DNA of 19,364 nucleotides from Ignavibacteria bacterium UBA6688 (GTDB lineage Bacteria > Bacteroidota > Ignavibacteria > UBA10030): NCBI GenBank assembly GCA_002454845.1, contig DKJQ01000008.1, forward strand, positions 846 to 20,209, written 5' to 3'. Below are positions 7,367 to 14,472 of this stretch, piece by piece (positions within the stretch are counted from its first letter, which is position 1; each line of letters opens with the position of its first letter). The notes beneath the pieces were generated by a model that made no database searches, was not told the origin of the DNA, and was given only the letters and a program-made list of their open reading frames with translations. Made by a program: the position numbers and the translations under genes.

Positions 7367-8737
7367 TTATTGTTTGACCAACTGTACCAGGTTGGTGAGC
7401 GTTGTCTTCGCGTCCCCGAACACCATCATCGTCTTCTTTTCGTAGAACAGCTCGTTATCCTCCCCTGCAAACCCTGGGTTCAGGCTCCGTTTCAGCACGA
7501 TGGTCGATCGCGCGTAGTCGACATTCAGAATAGGCATGCCGTACAGCGGACTGTCTTTCTTAGTACGCGCTGCCGGGTTCACCACGTCGTTCGCCCCGAT
7601 GACCAGGGCCACATCGGTATTCTGGAAATCATCGTTAATCTGATCCATCTCCAGTAATAAGTCATAAGGGACGTTTGCCTCCGCGAGCAGGACGTTCATA
7701 TGTCCCGGCATGCGTCCCGCGACGGGATGGATCGCATACCGCACCTGCGTTCCCCGCTCTATCAGATAGTTCGCCAGCTCGTGGAGCACGTGTTGTGCCT
7801 GGGCGACGGCCAGCCCGTACCCCGGAACAATGATAACGGACTGAGCGCTGTCCAACATCGTAGCCGCGTCCTCGGGGGTATAGCGTATGACTGTTCGCTG
7901 TTGCACCGTTTCGGAGCTTGAGGGACCGCCATCGCTGCCGACTCCCGCAAACAGGACATTGGCAAGAGACCGATTCATGGCCTTGCACATGATGTTCGTG
8001 AGGATCAAACCGGAAGCCCCCACCAACGCTCCACTGATGATCAGGACGTTGTTCGAGAGGACAAATCCCGTTGTTGCGCCGGCGAGACCGGAGTAGGAGT
8101 TCAGCAACGAAATGACCACCGGCATATCCGCGCCCCCAATAGGGATGACGGTCGTGACGCCAAGGATGAGAGCGAGCACCAGGATGATAAGAAGGAGGTA
8201 CCATTGGCCCGGGTCAAGAGCGAACATGATGCCGAGAACAAGCACAACGCCAACCCCAAGCCCGTTGAGGTGTTTTTGGTACGGGTAGAGGACGGGCGCT
8301 CCTCGCATCACCCCTTGCAGTTTTGCCCAAGCGATGAGGCTCCCCGTGAATGTGACCGATCCGATCAACACACTGAGGATAATGGGGATCAATACTTCCA
8401 GGGTGGATTCCGGCACGCGGACATATTCCGCATACGCCACAAGCGTCGAGGCACTGCCCCCCAGGCCATTCAGGAGCGCAACCATCTGAGGCATGGCGGT
8501 CATCTGCACCGTGCGGGCGATCAACAATCCGATCGCCGAACCGATGATCAGACCGGCGATGATGTAGGTGGTGTCGATGATCCTCTGGTCCGTGAGTGTG
8601 ACAACGACGGCCAGGAGCATGCCGAACGCACCGAAGAGATTCCCGCGGCGCGCGGTTTTTGGGGAACCAAGAAATTTGAGACCAAGAATGAAGAAGACGG
8701 ACGCGACGAGATACGCGAAAGTGGCAAGAACGTTCAT
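7367..8737 (-). CDS. pntB: NAD(P) transhydrogenase subunit beta (PntB)
   Basis: This is the beta subunit of proton-translocating transhydrogenase, which drives NADPH formation from NADH with the proton gradient. It has 456 residues. The first ~260 are membrane helices of domain II, with the conserved block IGGADMPVVISLLNSYSG and SNNVLIISGALVGASG. The C-terminal ~190 form the NADP(H)-binding domain III: VPGYGLAVAQAQ, HPVAGRMPGHMNVLLAEA, GANDVVNPAA and the lid-type segment NPGFAGEDNELFYE. Position 90, where E. coli PntB has the proton-channel residue His91 (ILHSF), is Asn (LLNGLGG). Its ATG overlaps the pntAB stop by 4 bp, so translation is coupled. Confidence 0.96.
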   Translation of the reverse strand: MNVLATFAYLVASVFFILGLKFLGSPKTARRGNLFGAFGMLLAVVVTLTDQRIIDTTYIIAGLIIGSAIGLLIARTVQMTAMPQMVALLNGLGGSASTLVAYAEYVRVPESTLEVLIPIILSVLIGSVTFTGSLIAWAKLQGVMRGAPVLYPYQKHLNGLGVGVVLVLGIMFALDPGQWYLLLIILVLALILGVTTVIPIGGADMPVVISLLNSYSGLAGATTGFVLSNNVLIISGALVGASGLILTNIMCKAMNRSLANVLFAGVGSDGGPSSSETVQQRTVIRYTPEDAATMLDSAQSVIIVPGYGLAVAQAQHVLHELANYLIERGTQVRYAIHPVAGRMPGHMNVLLAEANVPYDLLLEMDQINDDFQNTDVALVIGANDVVNPAARTKKDSPLYGMPILNVDYARSTIVLKRSLNPGFAGEDNELFYEKKTMMVFGDAKTTLTNLVQLVKQ

Positions 8738-9045
8738 GGAGTACCCGTTTTCGATTCTTTTTTCTTATCCTTTTTGAACATCCCAAGCATGCGATCTGTC
8801 ACGAGAAATCCCCCCACGACATTAATCGTGGCAAAGATCACCGCGAGCGTGCCGAGATAGACGCTCAGTCCTCCGTGCCCTTCCCCGGCGGCAATGAGCG
8901 ACCCAACGAGGGTGATTCCGGAAATGGCATTGGAGCCGGACATCAACGGCGTATGGAGGAGCGGTGGAACTTTGCTGATCAATTCCACACCCAGGAAAAT
9001 GGCGAGGACGAAAATCACAATGGAAAACATCAACGCTTCGGTCAT
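8734..9045 (-). CDS. pntAB: NAD(P) transhydrogenase subunit alpha, membrane part (PntAB)
   Basis: This is the small alpha-2 membrane subunit of the three-polypeptide transhydrogenase. In E. coli the same segment is fused to the end of PntA. It has 103 residues and three hydrophobic segments: MFSIVIFVLAIFLGVELI, AISGITLVGSLIAAG and YLGTLAVIFATINVVGGFLV. The motif VPPLLHTPLMSGSNAISGI between helices 1 and 2 is the family signature. Start at 9045 has a strong AGGAGAGGA upstream. It lies 15 bp after pntAA and overlaps pntB by 4 bp (ATGA). The basic tail KKDKKKESKTGTP is cytoplasmic. Confidence 0.95.
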   Translation of the reverse strand: MTEALMFSIVIFVLAIFLGVELISKVPPLLHTPLMSGSNAISGITLVGSLIAAGEGHGGLSVYLGTLAVIFATINVVGGFLVTDRMLGMFKKDKKKESKTGTP

Positions 9046-9060
9046 ATTCCTCTCCTGCGG

Positions 9061-10203
9061 TTAAAGGGACTTCCTGACAAGTTCGTTGACCACCTCGCCC
9101 TGATGCGTGATGCAACAACCTTTGACAATCTCATCGGCGAAGTCGGGGGTGGAATCGGCCTTCGGAAACATGTGCCGGAATAGGGTTGTGATGTTCTTGG
9201 CATACATCCGGCTGGCGTCGACGGGGACCGTTGCGGCGAGGTTGACCGGTCCAAGAATCGAAACCCCGTTATGAACAACCGTCTTTCCTGCCTGCGTCAG
9301 TTCGCAATTGCCCCCCGTCTCGGCAGCCAGGTCGATGATCACAGACCCGTGGCGCATCAATTCCACCATCTCCCCGGTCATCAGGAGCGGTGCTCGTTTT
9401 CCAAAGATCTGCGCTGTGCTGATGACGACATCCACTTTTGGCAGACGCGAACCGATGGCTTCCATCTCCTTCTTAATAAATTCGGGTGATTGCTCGAGTG
9501 CATACCCGCCCGCCGACTCGGTTTGTTCCGGAAGTTCCATCTCGATGAACAACGCTCCCAGACTCTTGACCTGCTCCTTAACCGATGGCCGCGGATCGAA
9601 TGCCTCCACTTTTGCCCCGAGGCGTTTTGCTGTGGCGATAGCCTGCAATCCGGCTACGCCCGCCCCGAGGATCAACACAACGGCCGGCGGAACGGTGCCG
9701 GCAGCGGTCATCAATAAGGGGAACATCTTGTCGAGTTTCCCTGAGGCGAGGAGAACTGCTTTGTAGCCGATGATGGTTGACATGGAACTCAGGGCGTCCA
9801 TGCTTTGAGCGCGCGTGATGCGAGGGATGTATTCCATCGAAAAACTGGTAATGCGGCGCCGGGCGAAGATCCGGACAACGTCGGCATTGGAAATGGGAGC
9901 CATAAATCCGATGTAGGTGGATCCTTCGCGCAGCAACTCCGCTTCATCCTTCTTCAATACGGGGTGGAACTGTGGTGGCTGGACTTTCAGTACGGCATCC
10001 GTGGAATCATACAGCAATTGGGGGTCGGTAATGATTGTTGCGCCGGCCCGCTCATACGCAGCGTCACCGAACGACGCGGCCACCCCGGCCCCCGTCTCTA
10101 CGAAGACCTCATGGGAACTACGGGTGAGGGAGGAAACAACATCCGGAACAACGGCAACACGAGTTTCCCCGGGGCCTATTTCTTTTGGGATTCCAATCTT
10201 CAC
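9061..10203 (-). CDS. pntAA: NAD(P) transhydrogenase subunit alpha, NAD-binding part (PntAA)
   Basis: This is the soluble NAD(H)-binding domain I of transhydrogenase, 380 residues, the standard length when alpha is split. It starts with GTG at 10203 (MKIGIPKEIGPGETRVAVVP), with GGAG seven bases upstream. The motif RAQSMDALSS contains the Gln/Asp/Ser that contact the nicotinamide in the R. rubrum enzyme. The Rossmann fold carries LILGAGVAGLQAIATAKRLG followed by AFDPRPSVKEQ, with the Asp expected for NAD selectivity; the more usual Val after that Asp is Pro here. The distal part includes IDLAAETGGNCELT and the mobile-loop region. A 150-bp gap separates it from nfnB, so the pnt genes may have their own promoter or be read through from nfn; no clear promoter is visible. 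Confidence 0.96.
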   Translation of the reverse strand: MKIGIPKEIGPGETRVAVVPDVVSSLTRSSHEVFVETGAGVAASFGDAAYERAGATIITDPQLLYDSTDAVLKVQPPQFHPVLKKDEAELLREGSTYIGFMAPISNADVVRIFARRRITSFSMEYIPRITRAQSMDALSSMSTIIGYKAVLLASGKLDKMFPLLMTAAGTVPPAVVLILGAGVAGLQAIATAKRLGAKVEAFDPRPSVKEQVKSLGALFIEMELPEQTESAGGYALEQSPEFIKKEMEAIGSRLPKVDVVISTAQIFGKRAPLLMTGEMVELMRHGSVIIDLAAETGGNCELTQAGKTVVHNGVSILGPVNLAATVPVDASRMYAKNITTLFRHMFPKADSTPDFADEIVKGCCITHQGEVVNELVRKSL

Positions 10204-10353
10204 GTGAACTCTCCATGGGGAGTGTGGAAAACGCAGGTTCGCAGGTGATTTTTTTGGAACGAAAATTCAGAAGAAATGTCCTGAACTGCAAGGCAAAACA
10301 GGCAAGGAGGGGGACCTTCCGAAGCGGCTCACCGTGGTCTCAGGGAGCGCCCG

Positions 10354-11814
10354 TCATCCCGTCATACTATCCGTGATGTCCACCGTGGATAGTTGAACGG
10401 ACTGCAAGTAGGTGTGAATACTGTTTGCCGCTTGTTTTCCATCACGCATCGCGAGGATCACGGTGGCCCCGCCACGTGACAAGTCCCCCCCGGCGAAAAC
10501 GCCGGGACGGCTTGTTTGCTGACGGTCGTCGGTGATGATGACCCCGCGTTTGCCGGTCTTCAGTCCGGAGGTCGTCGATTGGATGATCGGGTTCGGTTGC
10601 TGGCCGATCGCTTCAATGACGGTGTCCACCGCGATGCTGAATTCAGATCCCGCGACCGGGATGGGTTTCCGTCGGCCCGAATCATCCGGTTCACCCAGCT
10701 CCATCCGCTGGCATTCAAGGGAGGTCACCACATGGTGCTCATCGCCGATGATCCGGAGGGGATTGGTCAGCATGAGAAACTCGATTCCTTCCTCCTCCGC
10801 GTGGTGAACCTCTTCGAGCCGCGCCGGCATCTCCTGGCGGGATCGACGGTAGACGAGGACTGCACGTTCTGCACCGAGCCTGCGGGCTGTTCGAACGGCA
10901 TCCATCGCAGTGTTCCCGCCACCGATGACGGCGACGTTCTTTCCCAGTCGGATCGGCGTGTCGTAGTCCGGGAACTGATAGGCTTTCATGAGGTTGACGC
11001 GTGTCAGGAACTCATTGGCTGAATACACACCGGTCAGTCCCTCGCCGGGAATCCCCAGGAAATGCGGAGTGCCTGCGCCGGTGCCGAGAAAGACGGCGGA
11101 GAAGCCCCATTCATCCATGAGCTCATCGACGGTGGCAGTTCGACCGACAAGGAAATTGGTGATGATCTCGACCCCCATCGCTTTGATTCGTTCCGCTTCG
11201 AGGTCGAGAATGGTGCGGGGAAGACGAAATTCCGGGATACCGTACCGCAACACTCCACCGACGGCGTGGAGCGCTTCGAACAGAGTCACTTTATAGCCGA
11301 TCTTTGAAAGCTCCGCGGCACATGTTAATCCGGCCGGCCCTGATCCGACAATTGCCACCTTTTCATCGCGTTTCGTTTCGACCATGGGCGGGGAGAACAG
11401 GTTGTGTGTCATTTCATAATCGGCCACAAACCGTTCCAATTTTCCGATGGCGACCGGCTCGTGCTTCTTCCCCAGCGTGCAGACTGCTTCACATTGTTCT
11501 TCCTGGGGGCAGACACGCCCGCAGATCGCGGGGAGGGAATTTGCCTGACGAATCGTTTGCACCGCCCCGGCATAGTCCTTCATGAGTATTCGCTGGACAA
11601 ACGAGCGGATATCGATCCCTACCGGACACCCTTCGGTGCAGACGGGATTCGTGCATTCCAGGCAACGTGCGGCTTCGATCTGAGCCCGTTCTTCATTGAA
11701 CCCAAAAGAGACCTCGAGAAAATTTCCCTTCCGTTCCCCAGCATTCTGTTCCAACGAGCCCTGTCGTGGAATTTTCATCCGTTCGGAAGGTTTTAATGAA
11801 TTGAATGCGCTCAT
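10354..11814 (-). CDS. nfnB: NfnB-like large subunit of ferredoxin:NADP+ transhydrogenase (GltD family)
   Basis: This 486-residue protein belongs to the GltD (glutamate synthase small chain) family. Paired with the next-door FNR-like subunit it matches Nfn, which reversibly couples NADH and reduced ferredoxin to two NADP+ by flavin-based electron bifurcation. Iron-sulfur Cys are at 51, 54, 59, 63 (CLECTNPVCTEGC) and 98, 102, 108, 112 (CGRVCPQEEQCEAVC). The FAD motif GSGPAG is at 157-162 and the NADP motif GGGNTAMD at 298-305, followed by Arg-rich VYRRSRQEMP. The C-terminal FAD element is GVFAGGDLSRG. No glutamate-synthase large subunit lies nearby, which favours Nfn over GltD. A sulfide dehydrogenase/sulfur reductase role (SudA) is the main alternative. 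Start overlaps nfnA by 4 bp, with GGAG five bases upstream. Confidence 0.88.
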   Translation of the reverse strand: MSAFNSLKPSERMKIPRQGSLEQNAGERKGNFLEVSFGFNEERAQIEAARCLECTNPVCTEGCPVGIDIRSFVQRILMKDYAGAVQTIRQANSLPAICGRVCPQEEQCEAVCTLGKKHEPVAIGKLERFVADYEMTHNLFSPPMVETKRDEKVAIVGSGPAGLTCAAELSKIGYKVTLFEALHAVGGVLRYGIPEFRLPRTILDLEAERIKAMGVEIITNFLVGRTATVDELMDEWGFSAVFLGTGAGTPHFLGIPGEGLTGVYSANEFLTRVNLMKAYQFPDYDTPIRLGKNVAVIGGGNTAMDAVRTARRLGAERAVLVYRRSRQEMPARLEEVHHAEEEGIEFLMLTNPLRIIGDEHHVVTSLECQRMELGEPDDSGRRKPIPVAGSEFSIAVDTVIEAIGQQPNPIIQSTTSGLKTGKRGVIITDDRQQTSRPGVFAGGDLSRGGATVILAMRDGKQAANSIHTYLQSVQLSTVDITDSMTG

Positions 11815-12656
11815 GCATGCTCCGGGAGAGTCGTTTGGAGATACCGCTGATGCGCGAGACGTTCGAGTTCCGTATAACTCCGGTTGCGCATGATCAGCTC
11901 GTCAAAGTCAACTTTGTGTCCGTCGAATTCCGGCCCATCGACGCAGGCAAATTTCATGGTCCCATCCACGGTGACGCGGCACCCGCCGCACATTCCGGTC
12001 CCGTCAACCATGATGGCATTCAGGCTCACGAAGGTAGGGACACCGTAATTCCTGGTGAGATTCGAGACCGCTTTCATCATCGGAAGCGGTCCGATGGCGT
12101 ACACCGCTGAGATCCCGAGTGATCGATCATCGAGCATCTCCCTCAACGGGTCCGTGACAATCCCTTTCCGCCCAAGCGACCCATCATCGGTTGTCGTGAT
12201 CACACGGTTCGAAACCCGGGCCATTTCCTGTTCCAGGATAACGAGCTCGCTGGTGCGCCCGCCAATGATGCTGTAGACGTTGTTACCGGCCTCCCGCAAT
12301 CCGCGCGCAATAGGGTAGATCACGGCCGTTCCAACGCCGCCTCCGACGCAGGCAACCGATCCATGATTTTCAATCGGAGTGGGAGTGCCGAGTGGTCCGA
12401 CGACATCGCGGAGGGAATCCCCCTCCTGCAAACTGCAAAGTAACTGGGTTGTCTTTCCAATGGCCTGGACGATGAGCGTAATGGTGCCGGCCACCGGGTC
12501 GCTGTCGACCAGCGTGAGCGGAATGCGTTCCCCCGATTCTACCACACGGATAATGGCGAAATTGCCGGGGCGCCTTTTCGGGGCAATATAGGGAGCATGC
12601 ACGACAAACTTGGTGATGGTTGAGGCAAGGCGCTCTTTTTGGATGATGCGGAACAC
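11811..12656 (-). CDS. nfnA: NfnA-like small subunit, FAD/[2Fe-2S] ferredoxin-NADP+ reductase family
   Basis: This 281-residue flavoprotein forms the NAD(H)-side partner of NfnB. It has the FAD-binding strand RIPLTLVDSD (from residue 44), the nucleotide-binding CVGGGVGTAVIYP (103-115), and a C-terminal [2Fe-2S] site with Cys223, Cys226 and Cys238 (GMCGGCRV, FACVDGPEFDG), the arrangement of NfnA/SudB/HydG proteins. Start is GTG at 12656, with GGAG eight bases upstream; no in-frame ATG precedes the first conserved strand. It overlaps nfnB by 4 bp and follows a small ferredoxin gene by 34 bp. Close homologues include sulfide dehydrogenase and dihydroorotate-dehydrogenase electron-transfer subunits, but the pairing with a GltD-like gene points to Nfn. 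Confidence 0.88.
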   Translation of the reverse strand: MFRIIQKERLASTITKFVVHAPYIAPKRRPGNFAIIRVVESGERIPLTLVDSDPVAGTITLIVQAIGKTTQLLCSLQEGDSLRDVVGPLGTPTPIENHGSVACVGGGVGTAVIYPIARGLREAGNNVYSIIGGRTSELVILEQEMARVSNRVITTTDDGSLGRKGIVTDPLREMLDDRSLGISAVYAIGPLPMMKAVSNLTRNYGVPTFVSLNAIMVDGTGMCGGCRVTVDGTMKFACVDGPEFDGHKVDFDELIMRNRSYTELERLAHQRYLQTTLPEHA

Positions 12657-12690
12657 AGGGTTTTCTCCGTTGTGGTGGAAGAGTGAAACG

Positions 12691-12930
12691 TCAGGCGAGA
12701 GCGCCGTCGTCCTTGATGCAATTCATCGGGCACACATCGATGGCTCTCCGGATATCTTCCTCTTCACGCGGATCGGTCGGCTGTTCCATGATGTAGTAGT
12801 AGCTCGAGTCGTTGCTGTACATGAAGTTCTGCAAAGCGTAGGAGAAACACAGTCCGCAACCATTGCATTCTCCCGTGACATAGTATTTTCCCGGAACGTT
12901 TTCCGGAAGTCGTTCACCTGCTGTCGGCAT
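12691..12930 (-). CDS. Small [4Fe-4S] ferredoxin
   Basis: This is a 79-residue acidic electron carrier. Cys22, Cys25 and Cys28 (CNGCGLC) plus Cys67 (VCPMNC) make one [4Fe-4S] site; Cys71 is an extra Cys four residues later. The middle is Tyr-rich (SNDSSYYYIM). I chose ATG 12930 because AAGGA stands seven bases upstream and the ferredoxin fold begins just after; an in-frame start at 13119 would add 63 residues without family character. It is the first gene of the nfn cluster, 34 bp ahead of nfnA, so it may be the physiological ferredoxin of the NfnAB complex. The 216 bp upstream of it separate this unit from the lyase gene. Confidence 0.88.
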   Translation of the reverse strand: MPTAGERLPENVPGKYYVTGECNGCGLCFSYALQNFMYSNDSSYYYIMEQPTDPREEEDIRRAIDVCPMNCIKDDGALA

Positions 12931-13119
12931 GGATGGATCCTTTGAACGTGATGGTAGTAAGATGGGCTCACTTCGGCAAGGAATATGCCAGACAGTGCGA
13001 TGGCGCAGGGGCTCTTTTTCCAAGCCGTTCCCGGCAATGAGAACGATCAGACAAGAACGATTCCCACATTTAACAAAAGGATTCCAAGAAACGATAGAGG
13101 CGTCTCTGAGGGAAATCAC

Positions 13120-13140
13120 GGTGATGAATTTTTCAACACC
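13120..13140 (-). terminator. Hairpin just after the methionine gamma-lyase-like gene
   Basis: Two 9-nt arms, GGTGTTGAA and TTCATCACC as read on the minus strand, pair with one T-T mismatch around a 3-nt loop, starting 6 bp after the stop codon. The T-run behind it is short (ATTT). It probably marks the end of the carbamoyl operon and is a weak intrinsic terminator at best. Confidence 0.4.
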
Positions 13141-13146
13141 ACTCCA

Positions 13147-14472
13147 TCACAGCTGATTCAGCGCGCGCTTCAGGTCATGCATTATATCGTCCGGTTTTTC
13201 CAGGCCAAGGGAGAGCCGGATGCCGCCCGGATCGATCCCGCGGGCGATCTGTTCCTCCGGAGGAATACTGGAATGTGTCATCGAGGCCGGATGCTCGATC
13301 AATGTCCGGATGTTGCCAAGGCTGACCGCCAGGGTCATGGTATAGGAATTCTTTGCAACGAAGTTGACAAACCGTTCCCCTTTGCGGCGCTGCTCGGCGA
13401 TGGTTCGCGCCTTGGGGACAAAGTATAACATGGTTCCGGGGGCGAACTTTCCATCGTAATCATGCATGATGGTGTGAGCAAGGGTGCGTTGCTTGTACGA
13501 ATCGAGTCCCGGATACCGCACAAAACTGATCCTCCGATCCCGCTCCAGGAACTCCGCCACGATCTGTGCTGTCTGCATTTGCTGACGGAAGCGTACGGCG
13601 AGGGAGGGAAGGCCATAGACGAGAATGGGCCACGCGCTCTTCGCCGCGAGGACGCCGCCGAAATCCTTCCGGTACATTAACAGCCGGTCATAACTCCAGC
13701 CTGGTCCTACGACCACGCCCCCCATGTCCGTGCCGAAGCCGCAAAGACCCTTCGTCAGCGACTCAACCACGAAATCAATTCCCGATTCCATCGGACGCTG
13801 GCAGAACGGTGTCGCGAACGTATTATCCACCGCGGTGTAGAGATAATGGTCCCGGTGACGATGCTTGTTGTGGTTTCTGGCGATGCGGGTAACTTGCTGC
13901 ATGTCGATCAGCTCCATGGTGGGATTCACGGGTGACTCGAAGTAAAGCATCCGTGTTGCGGGGGTGATCGCCTGGTTGAGAGCGTCCAGGTCGTTAAAGT
14001 CGACCCACTTGACATTGATTTTGTACCGCGGCATCCAGTTTTTTAACAGGGAGAAGGTGCACCCGTACAGCATTTTGTGCGCAACGATCACGTTCCCGGT
14101 CCCCAGCAGGATTCCGCAGAGGGCCGAGATTGCGGCCATGCCGGTGGCGAACGTCACGGCGCAATCGCCCCCCTCGGCGACGGCAAGGTTCTGTTCGAGC
14201 AAGTCCTTGTTGGGTTCGCCGAGGCGGTCGTAGATATAGATCGGTGCGCGGGATTTGATTTCCTCGTTATCGACGTGGTGCGCGAACTCCACGAATCCCT
14301 GCGCTCCCCGTTTTGTAGAGGAAAGCCGAAACATCGACGAGGAGGACATGGGGGGAATAACGTGATGACTGTAATCCCAGGCGGGTGTAAATGTTTTTCC
14401 CCAGATCAATTTTGTTTCCGGGGAATACCGGGCCGCCGCGGCTTTCTTCGTTTTTGGTTGACGTTTCTTCAT
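13147..14472 (-). CDS. Methionine gamma-lyase-like PLP enzyme (Cys/Met metabolism family)
   Basis: This 441-residue protein is a fold-type I PLP enzyme of the trans-sulfuration family. Methionine gamma-lyase splits methionine into methanethiol, 2-oxobutyrate and ammonia. Visible features are PLP-lysine Lys241 (ESLTKGLCGFGTDMGG), Asp216 (VDNTF), ESPVNPTM at 179-186, Tyr81/Arg83 (IYDRL), which reach PLP in the neighbouring subunit, and Tyr136/Cys138 (LYGCTF); a Cys at the last position (Cys116 in Pseudomonas) is characteristic of methionine gamma-lyases. The protein is about 40 residues longer than the Pseudomonas enzyme, with a basic N-terminus and a His/Arg-rich insert (HNKHRHRDHY, 201-210). 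The usual KYxxGH after the lysine is replaced by KGLCGFG, so cystathionine gamma-lyase/synthase or a new substrate cannot be excluded. Start has GGAGGA and overlaps the upstream gene by 4 bp. Confidence 0.8.
   Translation of the reverse strand: MKKRQPKTKKAAAARYSPETKLIWGKTFTPAWDYSHHVIPPMSSSSMFRLSSTKRGAQGFVEFAHHVDNEEIKSRAPIYIYDRLGEPNKDLLEQNLAVAEGGDCAVTFATGMAAISALCGILLGTGNVIVAHKMLYGCTFSLLKNWMPRYKINVKWVDFNDLDALNQAITPATRMLYFESPVNPTMELIDMQQVTRIARNHNKHRHRDHYLYTAVDNTFATPFCQRPMESGIDFVVESLTKGLCGFGTDMGGVVVGPGWSYDRLLMYRKDFGGVLAAKSAWPILVYGLPSLAVRFRQQMQTAQIVAEFLERDRRISFVRYPGLDSYKQRTLAHTIMHDYDGKFAPGTMLYFVPKARTIAEQRRKGERFVNFVAKNSYTMTLAVSLGNIRTLIEHPASMTHSSIPPEEQIARGIDPGGIRLSLGLEKPDDIMHDLKRALNQL

Noticed and set aside
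10365..10389. ACTATCC...GGATAGT inverted repeat as terminator of nfnB
   Set aside because: It lies inside the last codons of nfnB and has no T-run, so it is more likely a coding coincidence.
10354..12656. Glutamate synthase (GltBD) or purine-catabolism YgfK assignment for the GltD-like gene
   Set aside because: No large glutamate synthase subunit is present, and the overlapping FNR-type partner with a C-terminal [2Fe-2S] site matches the Nfn/Sud pair instead.
12931..13119. N-terminal extension of the ferredoxin from an upstream start
   Set aside because: The extra 63 residues are unlike ferredoxins, and a well-spaced AAGGA marks the ATG at 12930.
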